From assembly GCF_030385785.1 (NCBI RefSeq), contig NZ_JAUEDK010000030.1:1-57500 (forward strand): a DNA stretch of 57,500 bases, read 5' to 3'. Origin of the DNA: Crenobacter oryzisoli. Its GTDB lineage: Bacteria; Pseudomonadota; Gammaproteobacteria; Burkholderiales; Chromobacteriaceae. Positions 8,996 to 17,656 of the stretch are shown here, piece after piece (position 1 is the first letter of the stretch; each line of letters opens with the position of its first letter). The notes under the pieces are model-generated. The model worked only from the letters and a program-made list of their open reading frames with translations. It was not told the DNA's origin and did no database searches. The position numbers and the translations under genes are program-made.

Positions 8996-10680
8996 GCACC
9001 GCCGCACCGCTGCAGACTAAAGCCGCCAAGTCAGCGCCTTTGAGCAATTCGCCCGATGCTGGATGGCTGCTGCAACGCAAATGCGCCTGTGGTTCGCCGA
9101 CATCGTCGCTGAGCGGCGAATGCGAGCAATGCAAGAGCAAGCAGCGCGTCCAGGCCAAACTGACCATAGGCGCGAGCAACGACCCGCTGGAGCAGGAAGC
9201 CGCCCGGATCGCCGACCAGGTATTGGCCGCGCCGGCCCATGCGGCCGTCAGCGGCGCAGCACCGCACATCCAGCGTTTTGCGGGACCAGCGAGCGGGCAG
9301 GCGGAGTTGGCGCCGCCCAGCGTAGACCGCGTTCTGGCTAGCCCCGGCAGGCCGCTCGAGACAGCGCTCCGACAAAACATGGAACAGCGCTTCGGCTACG
9401 ACTTCAGCCACGTGCGAGTACACACAGATACACGGGCGGCGAAATCGGCGCAGGCGTTGAATGCATTGGCGTATACAGTGGGGCGGAATGTGGTGTTTGG
9501 AGCTGGACGGTTTTCACCAGACACCGAAGCCGGTGACGGGCTGCTGGCCCACGAGCTGACCCACGTCGTCCAGCAGCGACAAGGTCGCGCAACCGGCTTG
9601 CAGCGGCGCCCGCCATGGATCAACGACTCAGACCCGCTGGAGCGCGAGGCCGACGAAGCCGGTTTGCGACGTCGCGGTACCCTGTCCTACCGCGAGGCGA
9701 TGGAGAGCATCATCCCGCCGCGTGAGCGGCCGCCGGCCGCCAACCTGCCCGACGCCCGGACCCGGGTTCTTGGGGCCGAGCAGGCCATGTTTGACGATCT
9801 GCGGACCTACATGACCGGCTTGCCTGCCCGGTTGCGGGCGCTGGTCGCTTCCGGTAGCGGGGGAGAGGCGTGGCTCGTCGCCGACAATGTTTACGTCCAG
9901 AGCGCTTTGAGAGTTCTCGATCAACTCGTCACCGACCTCGCAGCTCCCAACTTCGTCGTACGTTTCGACCAGCCCGTTACCGGCGTTGAGGCGGCTGCCT
10001 ACGACTACGCCAACAACCAGATGCACCTGCGGCCCTTCGCGTCGCATGAGGAACGCACCGTGCTGGCCAGTGACCTGCTGCATGAATATGCACACCTCCT
10101 CCAGGACCGCGAGGCGGAACAGGTGTTCGCCCGCCAGAAAGCCCCACATGTGGCCACCCGAGAGGAAGACCTGAAAAGCGAGATTGAAGCGCGCCGCGAG
10201 CACGTGTATTTCAGCGAGATGCTGCGCGTGCTGGGCGAGCCCGTCCCCACCGGGGCGATCTTCGGCTCGCGCCTGTCCGACATGGTGTTCCGAAACAGAT
10301 TCGAGGCCGAACGCACGGGCAAGACTAAGAAGGAACGCACCGCTGCGACCAAGGACATCCGCGCCACGATCGAAAAAGCTTACGCGACGCAGATTGCGGC
10401 CAACGCCTCCATCAAGACCTACACCATCGAGCTCGACAGTCGCAACCATGCTCTCTTGCACTGGGACATCGCCGGACAGCCGACACCGCGCGACCTGGGC
10501 GAGGTCCCGAAGGATCTCGCCAACCGAGAACAGCTGCAATCCCGACTCTCCACCATGGTCCGTGGACTGCCGGAGTTCAGCTCATTGTTCGCCGCGCCGG
10601 GCGGGAAGCGTTTCGCCACGCTGATGTTCGAGGTGCAGTACGACGGCGGGCCCATCACCGGCTTTGCCTTGGAACCGTGA
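8992..10680 (+). CDS. DUF4157 putative eCIS cargo with a second HExxH metallopeptidase-like domain
   Basis: 562 residues. The N-terminal leader (1-60) has CAC and CEQC about 14 residues apart, a likely small zinc knuckle. DUF4157 follows (about 105-200) and ends in LLAHELTHVVQQ, with HELTH from residue 187. DUF4157 proteins are common eCIS partners and putative toxins. The C-terminal part (about 215-562) is different: a second zinc motif HEYAH (364-368) is followed by SEIEARREHV, which could supply the downstream glutamate of a gluzincin. A protease effector is therefore plausible but untested. The first 140 residues are almost identical to those of the gene at 10873. Overlaps the preceding gene by 4 bases. 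Confidence 0.85.
   Translation: MSTAAPLQTKAAKSAPLSNSPDAGWLLQRKCACGSPTSSLSGECEQCKSKQRVQAKLTIGASNDPLEQEAARIADQVLAAPAHAAVSGAAPHIQRFAGPASGQAELAPPSVDRVLASPGRPLETALRQNMEQRFGYDFSHVRVHTDTRAAKSAQALNALAYTVGRNVVFGAGRFSPDTEAGDGLLAHELTHVVQQRQGRATGLQRRPPWINDSDPLEREADEAGLRRRGTLSYREAMESIIPPRERPPAANLPDARTRVLGAEQAMFDDLRTYMTGLPARLRALVASGSGGEAWLVADNVYVQSALRVLDQLVTDLAAPNFVVRFDQPVTGVEAAAYDYANNQMHLRPFASHEERTVLASDLLHEYAHLLQDREAEQVFARQKAPHVATREEDLKSEIEARREHVYFSEMLRVLGEPVPTGAIFGSRLSDMVFRNRFEAERTGKTKKERTAATKDIRATIEKAYATQIAANASIKTYTIELDSRNHALLHWDIAGQPTPRDLGEVPKDLANREQLQSRLSTMVRGLPEFSSLFAAPGGKRFATLMFEVQYDGGPITGFALEP
9052..9420 (+). repeat. Direct repeat, copy 1: shared 5' part of the two cargo genes
   Basis: This stretch, coding the cysteine leader and the start of DUF4157, is nearly identical at the DNA level to 10937-11290 in the next gene, differing mostly at scattered single positions. 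Copies lie about 1.9 kb apart in the same direction, so recombination between them would delete the first cargo's unique C-terminal part. Confidence 0.85.
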
Positions 10681-10704
10681 GTGACGCCAGAAAATGAGAC
10701 AAGG

Positions 10705-10750
10705 TCGTGAGGCTAGACCTCTCGGCGCACCGGACCGAGATGCCTCACGA
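10705..10750. repeat. Nested inverted repeat between the two cargo genes
   Basis: TCGTGAGGC (10705-10713) pairs perfectly with GCCTCACGA (10742-10750), and inside it TCTCGG (10720-10725) pairs with CCGAGA (10735-10740). No T-run follows, so it is not a standard terminator. It lies in the 192-base gap between the cargo genes and may be an RNA structure that separates or tunes their expression, or a recombination landmark. Confidence 0.5.
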
Positions 10751-10872
10751 TATCTGGTCACTAAAGGGGATTTACCACGACCCAAAGTCGGCACGGGCCG
10801 TATGAATTCGCAGGTAAGGCCATTCCAAGGTGGGGCACAAGCCGCGCGTGGCATCGCCTAGGAGAGCAGATC

Positions 10873-13659
10873 ATGAGTGTTGCCGCACCACTGCAGACCC
10901 AAGCCGCCAAGACGGCGTCATTGAGCAATTCGACCCGCGCGGGATGGCTGCTGCAACGCAAATGCGCTTGTGGTTCGCCGACATCGTCACTGAGCGGCGA
11001 ATGCGAGCAATGCAAGAGCAAGCAGCGCGTGCAGGCCAAACTGACCATAGGAGCGAGCAATGACCCGCTGGAGCAGGAAGCCGACCGGGTCGCCGATCAG
11101 GTATTGGCCGCGCCGGCCCATGCCGCCGTCCGCGGCGCTGCACCGCGCATCCAGCGTTTTGCGGGACCAGCAAGCGGGCAGGCGGATACGACCCCCGCCA
11201 GCGTCGACCGCGTTCTGGCTAGCCCCGGCAGGCCACTTGAACCAGCGCTACGACAGGACATGGAACAGCGTTTCGGCCACGATTTCTCGCGAGTGCGGGT
11301 GCATTCCGGGCCGGCAGCCGAACAATCGGCAAGGGAAGCAAACGCGAATGCGTATACGGTAGGTCACAGCGTCGTGTTCGGTGCGGGTCGGTATTCACCG
11401 GGGACGTTTGAGGGAAGAAGGTTGATAGCCCACGAGTTGACGCATGTAGTGCAGCAGTCAGGCTCGGTTGGGCTTCGTGATGGTCAGGGCCGTGAAAAAC
11501 TTAGTCTGTCGCCTGTTGTAGGAATTATGCAGCGTCAGGCACTGAGAGGCTCCGCGGGTGGGTGCGGTATATGTATGAACGAACGCGTGGCCGGAGCCAT
11601 CGCCCATGCGGAAATCCAGGAAGCCATGGCGGCGAGTAACCCAAATATCGTTGGGGAGCACCAAATTCGAGTTGTGGAAGAGGAAAAGAGAGCACCTTTT
11701 ATACCAGAAGTCGATCTCTCATATGAGACCGTTAAAAACAATTACAAAATTATGCACATCGGCGAAATAAAGCCAATGGACGACGCTGGCCTTCAAGTAG
11801 GGATAGCCAGGAAACAACTGCAGGATTATGCACGTGAATTTTTGGCCAACCCTGAACTTGAGTACGACGAAGTATTTCGGATGAGAGATGCCCCACCGGC
11901 AGCTCCGTTACCCTTCTTCAACCCTAACCGCCCACCGGGATGTCCGCCGCAGCTGATACATGTAAAGCTAACCGAGTCAGGGATATATCAATATTTTTGT
12001 GAACCTCCGTGGTCGACGCTCGTTAGAGATCCACAGTGTCGCTGTAGAAAAAAAGACGAACAAGAAAAGAAGAAGGATTTAGCGAAGCCGGTGGCTAAGC
12101 CAGAGCAGAACCAAGAAAACGAGAAAAAGACTACACCTCAACAGAAACCCGAGGCTCAGGGAGTCGAAAAAGATGATAGCAGTGTACTCCCTGAAGTAGC
12201 CATTGGAGTAAGTGGAGTCGCTACTGCTGCAGCTATCGCCTACCTTCGTCAACAAGCTATCAAAGAAGCCGAGCGTCGTGCCGCTCAACTCGCTTGGCGC
12301 AAAATGGTTGAGGCTGCGGCTGCACGTCGTGCCGCTCAAGCTGCAGGCAAAAGTGCTGCGGGCAAGATGTTAGGCAAGGCGGCAGTCTACGTTGAAGTTG
12401 CCGCTGCTGCTGCGGTAATCATTTTCTATTCCGACCGTGTTGAGGCCAAACCAGGTCATGGTAAATCGCCGATTGAGCTGCTCTACAAAGCCATGACCAC
12501 TAACGGCACACCACCATCAGCCGAAATGAAGAAGTTGATCGAGAGCGATCCGCTACTCAAACAACTGGCCGAGGATGCCGCGGGCACTGGCGATGGGTCA
12601 AAACTCCAAGAGGAGATGACTCGGCGTACCTTGGAGCTGGTCCGCGATAATCCCGATGTTTTTACACCTGAAGATCTTGAGTTTTTGACGGAATACTCCA
12701 AGACAGCCAAGGCTACCGGCCAGCCATCCCAGACTGTCGACCAACTGCGCAAAGCGATAGATGCTGCCAAGTCCGGTAAGACTGGAGGCACTGGCACCAG
12801 CGATATGTCGTCAGGCGCTGGTCTCGATAAGGCCGCAGAAACAAAAGAGAACGATACGCTGAAGACAGAAGGTGCTACTGGCGGCAAACTAAAAGACACG
12901 GGCGCCATGGATGCGACCCCTCAGCTCAGCCAGCCGACGCGCGACAAACTGGCCAAAGCGCCAATGCCGGTGCGCGATCTATTCAACGGCCTGCTCGGCA
13001 GCGGGCCGAAGACTAAGAAGTTGACTGATGCCCAGGTCCAGCGCTTCCTCAGCATGATGCCGCCGGGCCTTACCGCCGATCAGGTCACGAAGCTGCTCGA
13101 AAAAAGGAAGGCAGTGGAGGACGAAACTGCGGACCAGATACTTGATTCGCTGCAAGCAGTTCTGGCGGAACTAAGTAAGCCTGCAGCGCCGAAGCCCGAT
13201 GCCGGCGTGACTGCAACGCCCGCCGACAAGCCAGGCCCTAGCGTTACGCCCGCTCCGACACCGGTCCCACCGCCCAATGTGACAATTACCACAGGACCCA
13301 CCGTCAGCGGCAGCAAGAAGACGGCTCCCGAAGACCTGATCAAGGAGCTGGCGGCTAAGGTTAAAAAGTCCTCTTTCACCGACCTCCCCCCTGCGACGTA
13401 TCGGGTAACGTGGAAACCTGAAAAGAAGGGCAAACCAACGGTTGGTTCCTTTATCAGCGGCGAGCTTCGCGGCAAGTTCAAGGATGGCTCTACGTATATG
13501 GGGCGTGTCGAGGCCGAAGTGACGGTGGTCAATGGCAGCAATCTTAAGATCAAATTTGTTACCGCGACGCCAATGGTGAGTGCTGATGGGAAAGTGGTGC
13601 TGCAGCCTGACCACTACGTAGGTCGTGAAGACAGCGTTGTATTGGACGCACCTAAATAA
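10873..13659 (+). CDS. DUF4157 putative eCIS cargo with D..ExK nuclease-like motif and hydrophobic segments
   Basis: 928 residues. Residues 1-200 repeat the leader and DUF4157 of the previous gene (HELTH from 187). After about residue 200 the sequence is unrelated. Residues 275-325 hold D281, then GEIKP (E298, K300) and KQLQDYAREF, the pattern of PD-(D/E)xK-type nuclease domains in polymorphic toxins. A Lys/Glu-rich linker (about 400-435) leads to two hydrophobic stretches (VAIGVSGVATAAAIAYL and VYVEVAAAAAVIIFYS) split by an Ala/Arg-rich helix, then long helical and low-complexity parts, and a beta-like C-terminal domain (about 825-928). Bases 11460-12200 are AT-richer than the flanks, which suggests transfer. 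RBS GGAGAG. Nuclease activity is inference. Confidence 0.82.
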   Translation: MSVAAPLQTQAAKTASLSNSTRAGWLLQRKCACGSPTSSLSGECEQCKSKQRVQAKLTIGASNDPLEQEADRVADQVLAAPAHAAVRGAAPRIQRFAGPASGQADTTPASVDRVLASPGRPLEPALRQDMEQRFGHDFSRVRVHSGPAAEQSAREANANAYTVGHSVVFGAGRYSPGTFEGRRLIAHELTHVVQQSGSVGLRDGQGREKLSLSPVVGIMQRQALRGSAGGCGICMNERVAGAIAHAEIQEAMAASNPNIVGEHQIRVVEEEKRAPFIPEVDLSYETVKNNYKIMHIGEIKPMDDAGLQVGIARKQLQDYAREFLANPELEYDEVFRMRDAPPAAPLPFFNPNRPPGCPPQLIHVKLTESGIYQYFCEPPWSTLVRDPQCRCRKKDEQEKKKDLAKPVAKPEQNQENEKKTTPQQKPEAQGVEKDDSSVLPEVAIGVSGVATAAAIAYLRQQAIKEAERRAAQLAWRKMVEAAAARRAAQAAGKSAAGKMLGKAAVYVEVAAAAAVIIFYSDRVEAKPGHGKSPIELLYKAMTTNGTPPSAEMKKLIESDPLLKQLAEDAAGTGDGSKLQEEMTRRTLELVRDNPDVFTPEDLEFLTEYSKTAKATGQPSQTVDQLRKAIDAAKSGKTGGTGTSDMSSGAGLDKAAETKENDTLKTEGATGGKLKDTGAMDATPQLSQPTRDKLAKAPMPVRDLFNGLLGSGPKTKKLTDAQVQRFLSMMPPGLTADQVTKLLEKRKAVEDETADQILDSLQAVLAELSKPAAPKPDAGVTATPADKPGPSVTPAPTPVPPPNVTITTGPTVSGSKKTAPEDLIKELAAKVKKSSFTDLPPATYRVTWKPEKKGKPTVGSFISGELRGKFKDGSTYMGRVEAEVTVVNGSNLKIKFVTATPMVSADGKVVLQPDHYVGREDSVVLDAPK

Positions 13660-13867
13660 GGCACAACCCAAGCGACATGTTCTGCGTAAATAGGGGACGG
13701 ACCGGAACGGACCACCGTTTTACATTGGTAGAAGGGATGTTTAACGAATAGCGTTGGCGCAATCACTGCCTTTGACCGGAATGGAGCTGTCTCGAACTGC
13801 GTAAGGACATGTTCAATTTTTTACCGAACACTATCTGAAATAGCAGTGGAATCAGGGAGAACTTGTG

Positions 13868-14632
13868 ATGACAGTGCTTAAGAAGGGCGATCAAGGAAAA
13901 CAGATCACTGACTTACAGAAGTTGCTCGTCCAAAGCGGCTGTCCCACCGACATCAACGGTGTATTCGACACGCGCACATACCAGGCGGTGCGCGCCTTCC
14001 AAGCGCAGAACCTGGATCAGCATGGCCAGCCGCTGGTGGTCGACGGCAAGGTTGGCCCGCTCACCTGGTGGAGCCTGAATCATCCGAAGCCGGACATCGC
14101 GACACTGAACGCTATCGATTTTCTACAACTGCCCTCGGCGGACAAAGGGGGCAGTGCTGTCGGGCGTGCCGCGCTGGCAGCGGCCATCGGCGAACTCAAG
14201 GCGGGGGCGGGCGAAGTGGGCGGCAATAACTGCGGGCCCTGGGTAAAAAAGTATCTCGCGCCGGCCGGGCTCAATGAGGGAAATTCGTGGTGTGCCTCTT
14301 TCGTCAGTTGGTGCTTTCTGCAGGCCAGCGGCGGCAATAAGACGGCGATGCCGTTTCCCTACGACCCGGGCGCAAGAGATTTGCTGCAGGAATTCAAGGA
14401 TCGCAACTGGGCGCAGGCGCCGCAGAGTGGCTACCAACCGCAACCGGGCGACATCGTCGTGTGGTGGCGCGTGCAGCTGACCGGCTGGCTGGGCCATGTC
14501 GGCCTGGTTCATCAGCTGCAGGACGGCATGCTCTATACCATCGAAGGGAACCGTAGCCCGAAGGTGCAGGGTTTTTCCTACGTGCTGAGCCGCATGGACA
14601 AGCTGCTGGGCTTTGGTCATGTGCCGGATTGA
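13868..14632 (+). CDS. Peptidoglycan hydrolase: PG-binding domain plus CHAP-like cysteine amidase
   Basis: 254 residues from ATG 13868 (a GTG one codon earlier is also near the GGGAG site). Residues 1-70 form a peptidoglycan-binding type 1 domain (KGDQGKQITDLQKLL, GVFDTRTYQAVRAFQ, VGPLTWWSL). Residues about 95-254 look like a CHAP/NlpC-type peptidase, with the catalytic Cys in SWCASF (C142) and His in LGHVGLV (H210). No signal peptide is seen, so export would depend on lysis or the particle. It could help release particles from the producing cell or act on a target wall. A 205-base gap precedes it. Confidence 0.85.
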   Translation: MTVLKKGDQGKQITDLQKLLVQSGCPTDINGVFDTRTYQAVRAFQAQNLDQHGQPLVVDGKVGPLTWWSLNHPKPDIATLNAIDFLQLPSADKGGSAVGRAALAAAIGELKAGAGEVGGNNCGPWVKKYLAPAGLNEGNSWCASFVSWCFLQASGGNKTAMPFPYDPGARDLLQEFKDRNWAQAPQSGYQPQPGDIVVWWRVQLTGWLGHVGLVHQLQDGMLYTIEGNRSPKVQGFSYVLSRMDKLLGFGHVPD

Positions 14633-14651
14633 ATGACGGGAGCCTGCAACG

Positions 14652-15311
14652 ATGAGCGGTTATTCGAACTCCCCCAAAGTCCTCAAAGGCGGTCTCGTGC
14701 TGATCGACCCGACGTCGGCCCAGGTGCAGCGCATCATTGCGCTGCAGTACAACCCGGATTCGCTGACGCGCAGCTTCCAGGTGCAGAGCGTGGGCGGCGA
14801 GGGGAGCAATCGCTCCGACGTGATGCGCCTGAAAGGGCCGGCGGTCGAATCATACAAGCTCGACGCGGAGATCGATGCGGCCGATCAGCTCGAATTTCCG
14901 GACCAGAACCGTGCCACCGTCGAGCATGGCATCCAGCCGCAACTGGCGGCGCTGGAATTGCTGCTGTACCCGACCAGCAGTCAGCTCAATACGAACAACA
15001 ATCTGGCCAACGCCGGCACGCTCGAGATCGTGCCGATGGAGACGCCGCTGGCGCTCTTCGTCTGGAGCAAGACCCGCATCGTGCCGGTGCGCGTGACGGA
15101 TTTCAGCATCACCGAAGAGGCGTTCGATCCCGCACTGAACCCGCTGCGCGCCAAGGTGAGCCTCGGTCTGCGCGTGCTGAGCGTCGATGACCTCGGCTTC
15201 GCCCACAAGGGCGGCAGCCTGTTCATGAACTATCTGCAGACCAAGGAACAGCTGGCCGGCATGGCGGCCGCCGGCCAGTTCTCCATGCTCGGCATCGGGG
15301 GTATTCCATGA
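14652..15311 (+). CDS. CIS tube-initiator/baseplate protein (Afp7 N-terminal-like)
   Basis: 219 residues. The sequence LALQYNPDSL-type motif (here IALQYNPDSLTRSFQVQ) and the strands through KLDAEIDAADQLEF and FVWSKTRIVPVRVTDFSITEEAFDP are typical of the CIS_tube domain that joins tube to baseplate hub. Afp7-type proteins fuse this domain to a LysM domain; here the LysM part is the separate next gene, which overlaps by 4 bases. GGGAG precedes the ATG. Expected location: top of the baseplate, under the first tube ring. Confidence 0.85.
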   Translation: MSGYSNSPKVLKGGLVLIDPTSAQVQRIIALQYNPDSLTRSFQVQSVGGEGSNRSDVMRLKGPAVESYKLDAEIDAADQLEFPDQNRATVEHGIQPQLAALELLLYPTSSQLNTNNNLANAGTLEIVPMETPLALFVWSKTRIVPVRVTDFSITEEAFDPALNPLRAKVSLGLRVLSVDDLGFAHKGGSLFMNYLQTKEQLAGMAAAGQFSMLGIGGIP

Positions 15312-15670
15312 TCGATCCCGTACAGGCATTCCTCGAAGCGAACTCGCTGCAGACGCCGGTCTTTCCAGCGTCAAGCCGTTATCACGGGCTCGGTACATCG
15401 GTACTGACGACACCGGATGGCTGCAACGTCGCGTATCTCAAGCGCCGTTTCGTGCCGCCGCCGGAGCGCTTCGCGCTGTTGCAGGAACATGCGGTGGTGG
15501 AAGGCGACCGGCTCGACAACCTCGCGCAGCGCTATCTCGGCGACCCCGAGCAGTACTGGCGGCTGTGCGACGCCAACGGCGCGCTGCGCCCCGATGAACT
15601 CGTCGAGACTATCGGGCGGCGGTTGCGCATCACGCTGCCCGAGGGGATTCCGGGTGTGAGCAATGATTAG
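15308..15670 (+). CDS. LysM-domain baseplate protein
   Basis: 120 residues. Residues about 58-112 are a LysM-like domain (VVEGDRLDNLAQRYLGDPEQYWRLCDAN followed by a strand RRLRITLP), similar to tail protein X (split here to avoid a long quotation: the domain runs from the first V to the last P given). In contractile tails this domain clamps the hub and tube. It overlaps the tube-initiator gene by 4 bases and the hub gene by 8 bases, which agrees with tight stoichiometric coupling. Confidence 0.82.
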   Translation: MIDPVQAFLEANSLQTPVFPASSRYHGLGTSVLTTPDGCNVAYLKRRFVPPPERFALLQEHAVVEGDRLDNLAQRYLGDPEQYWRLCDANGALRPDELVETIGRRLRITLPEGIPGVSND

Positions 15671-16802
15671 CGGCATCCAGCTCACCTTGCTGATGGGGCC
15701 AGTGGTGCCGCTGCCGGCACCACGCATCGTGATCGATGCGTTGGAGAGCGTGGAGGTTACCACCTCAGCAGGTTCGGCCAGCGGGTTCCAGCTGAAGCTG
15801 CAGATCGACAGCCGCTCGCAGCTGAACACTATTTTTCTCGTCGCGGCAGGGGGCAATATCAGCCCCACTACGCCGGCGCTGCGCGTGATGCTGGTGGTGA
15901 CGATGAACGGCACGCCGGGCGTGCTGTTCGACGGCGTGATGACCAATGTGGAGGTGCAGACCGGACAGAACGGCGCCCCGGGCAGCATCACCGTCACCGG
16001 GGAGGACCTGACCAAGGTGATGGACATGTCCGACTTCAGCGGGCTGCCCTATCCGGCCATGCCGGTGCCGGCACGCGTGGCGCTGATCTGCGCCAAGTAC
16101 GCCGCCTTCGGCATTATCCCCCTGCCGATTCCGCCGATCTTCCTGGATGTGCCGGTTCCGATCGAGCGCATCCCGAGTCACCAGGGTACCGATCTGCACT
16201 ATCTGCAGCAGTTGGCGCAGGAGGCCGGCTATGTGTTTTACATCGAACCCGGTCCGGCACCCGGCACCAACATTGCCTATTTCGGACCGGAAATCAAGGC
16301 GGGCGTGCCGCAGCCGGCACTCAACATCGACATGGATGCGCATACCAATGTGGAGTCGCTGAACTTCAGTTTCGACCCCACCAAGGGGGTGTTGCCCGTC
16401 GTGTATATCCAGAACCCGGCGACGCGGGTGCCAATCCCGATCCCGATTCCGAATCTCAACCCGTTGCAGCCGCCGCTGGGCGTGCTGTCGACCCCGCTGG
16501 CCAATGTCAAGCTGATGAAGGACACGGCCAAGCTCAACCCGGTCCAGGCCATCGGCCAAGGGGTCGCGGAGGCGGCACGCTCGCAGGACTCGGTCAGCGC
16601 CAGCGGCAGCCTCGACGTGCTGCGCTATGGCCGGCTGCTCAAGGCGCGCCAGCTAGTCGGGGTGCGTGGCGCGGGCCAGGCCTATGACGGCTTGTACTAC
16701 GTGAAGAGCGTGACCAGTACGCTCAAGCGCGGCGAATTCAAACAGCGCTTCAACCTTACCCGCAACGGCCTGATCTCTATTGTTCCGAGGGTGGTGCCAT
16801 GA
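15663..16802 (+). CDS. Baseplate hub protein, gpD/gp27-like
   Basis: 379 residues of the late control gene D / VgrG N-terminal family. Diagnostic stretches are the strand-rich start (VTTSAGSASGFQLKLQID), VLFDGVMTNVEVQ, and HQGTDLHYLQQLAQEAGYVF near residue 180, the second barrel signature. The C-terminus has GRLLKARQLVGVRGAG and YVKSVTSTLKRGEF. It forms the trimeric hub below the tube. In Afp8 the hub is fused to the spike; here the spike is the next gene, overlapping by 4 bases. An Ile-Pro repeat run (about 258-268) is unusual. Confidence 0.9.
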   Translation: MISGIQLTLLMGPVVPLPAPRIVIDALESVEVTTSAGSASGFQLKLQIDSRSQLNTIFLVAAGGNISPTTPALRVMLVVTMNGTPGVLFDGVMTNVEVQTGQNGAPGSITVTGEDLTKVMDMSDFSGLPYPAMPVPARVALICAKYAAFGIIPLPIPPIFLDVPVPIERIPSHQGTDLHYLQQLAQEAGYVFYIEPGPAPGTNIAYFGPEIKAGVPQPALNIDMDAHTNVESLNFSFDPTKGVLPVVYIQNPATRVPIPIPIPNLNPLQPPLGVLSTPLANVKLMKDTAKLNPVQAIGQGVAEAARSQDSVSASGSLDVLRYGRLLKARQLVGVRGAGQAYDGLYYVKSVTSTLKRGEFKQRFNLTRNGLISIVPRVVP

Positions 16803-17314
16803 ACGAGTCAGGAAAATTCTTCGGCAAGTACCGCGGCTCGGTGCTCAACAACCTCGACCCGATGCAGATGGGGCGCTTGCAGGTGCAGGTGCCGGACGTG
16901 AGTTCGCTTGCGCCCGGTTCCTGGGCGATGCCCTGCGTGCCGATCGCCGGGATACAGAACGGCATGGTGGCGCTGCCCCTCATCGGCTCCGGCGTGTGGG
17001 TGGAGTTCGAGCAAGGCGACCCCGATTATCCGATCTGGGTCGGCTGCTTCTGGGGCACGGCGGCAGAGCTACCCGCTCTGTCGCAACAGACGCCGCCGCC
17101 GCTGTCGGCCATCACCTTCCAGACGCCGTTGCAGAACGGCCTGACGGTTTCCGATCTGGCCGGGCCGACCGGCGGGATCATGCTGAAAAGCACCACCGGT
17201 GCCTCGATCATCGTCAATGACACCGGCATTTACATCCAGAACGGCAAGGGCGCCAGCATCGTGATGGTCGGGCCGAATGTCACGGTGAACGACGGCGCCC
17301 TGGTTGTCGTGTAG
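16799..17314 (+). CDS. Spike protein: gp5-type OB fold plus short beta-helix
   Basis: 171 residues. The N-terminal OB fold is clear: KYRGSVLNNLDPMQMGRLQV, then WAMPCVPIAG and GVWVEFEQGDPDYPIWVGCFW. After a linker, residues about 115-171 form a short repetitive beta structure (GIMLKSTTGASIIVNDTGIY, then more strands), the usual beta-helical needle. It sits under the hub and carries the PAAR tip, coded 14 bases downstream. Overlap with the hub gene is 4 bases. Confidence 0.9.
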   Translation: MNESGKFFGKYRGSVLNNLDPMQMGRLQVQVPDVSSLAPGSWAMPCVPIAGIQNGMVALPLIGSGVWVEFEQGDPDYPIWVGCFWGTAAELPALSQQTPPPLSAITFQTPLQNGLTVSDLAGPTGGIMLKSTTGASIIVNDTGIYIQNGKGASIVMVGPNVTVNDGALVVV

Positions 17315-17328
17315 AGGAGGGACAGAGC

Positions 17329-17649
17329 ATGCCAGGGCCTCTGTTGCATGTCGGCGCCACCGTCCTGTGCGCGCATGGTGGTAGCGCGATGCCGACTGCG
17401 CCCAATCCGCGGGTGATGGTGAGCGGGCAGCCCACCGTCACGATGGCCGCGCCTTACACGGTGGCGGGCTGCGCCTTCAACGTCAGCGGCGCACCGTCGC
17501 CCTGCGTCACCGGGCAATGGATCGTGGCGGCGAGCCGGGTCACCTCCAACGGCCAGCCCTTGGTGCTGATGGACAGCCAGGCCATCTGCGCGCCGAACGG
17601 CACGCCGTTGTTGCCGGTGGCAGCGCAGACACGGGTTATCGCCAGCTGA
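17329..17649 (+). CDS. PAAR-like spike tip protein
   Basis: 106 residues, GGAGG-type RBS. It begins with PGPLLHVGATVLCAHGG and continues with three similar beta hairpins, with cysteines at 14 and in VAGCAF, SPCVTG and AICAP. The pattern resembles PAAR/DUF4280 tip proteins that bind a metal at the apex of the spike. No C-terminal extension is present, so it carries no toxin domain of its own. Confidence 0.82.
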   Translation: MPGPLLHVGATVLCAHGGSAMPTAPNPRVMVSGQPTVTMAAPYTVAGCAFNVSGAPSPCVTGQWIVAASRVTSNGQPLVLMDSQAICAPNGTPLLPVAAQTRVIAS

Positions 17650-17656
17650 GGACATC

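Noticed and set aside
13660-13867. GGGGACGGACC motif resembling REP/RAYT-associated repeats
   Set aside because: Only one short copy with no paired hairpin or RAYT gene nearby, so it may be chance.
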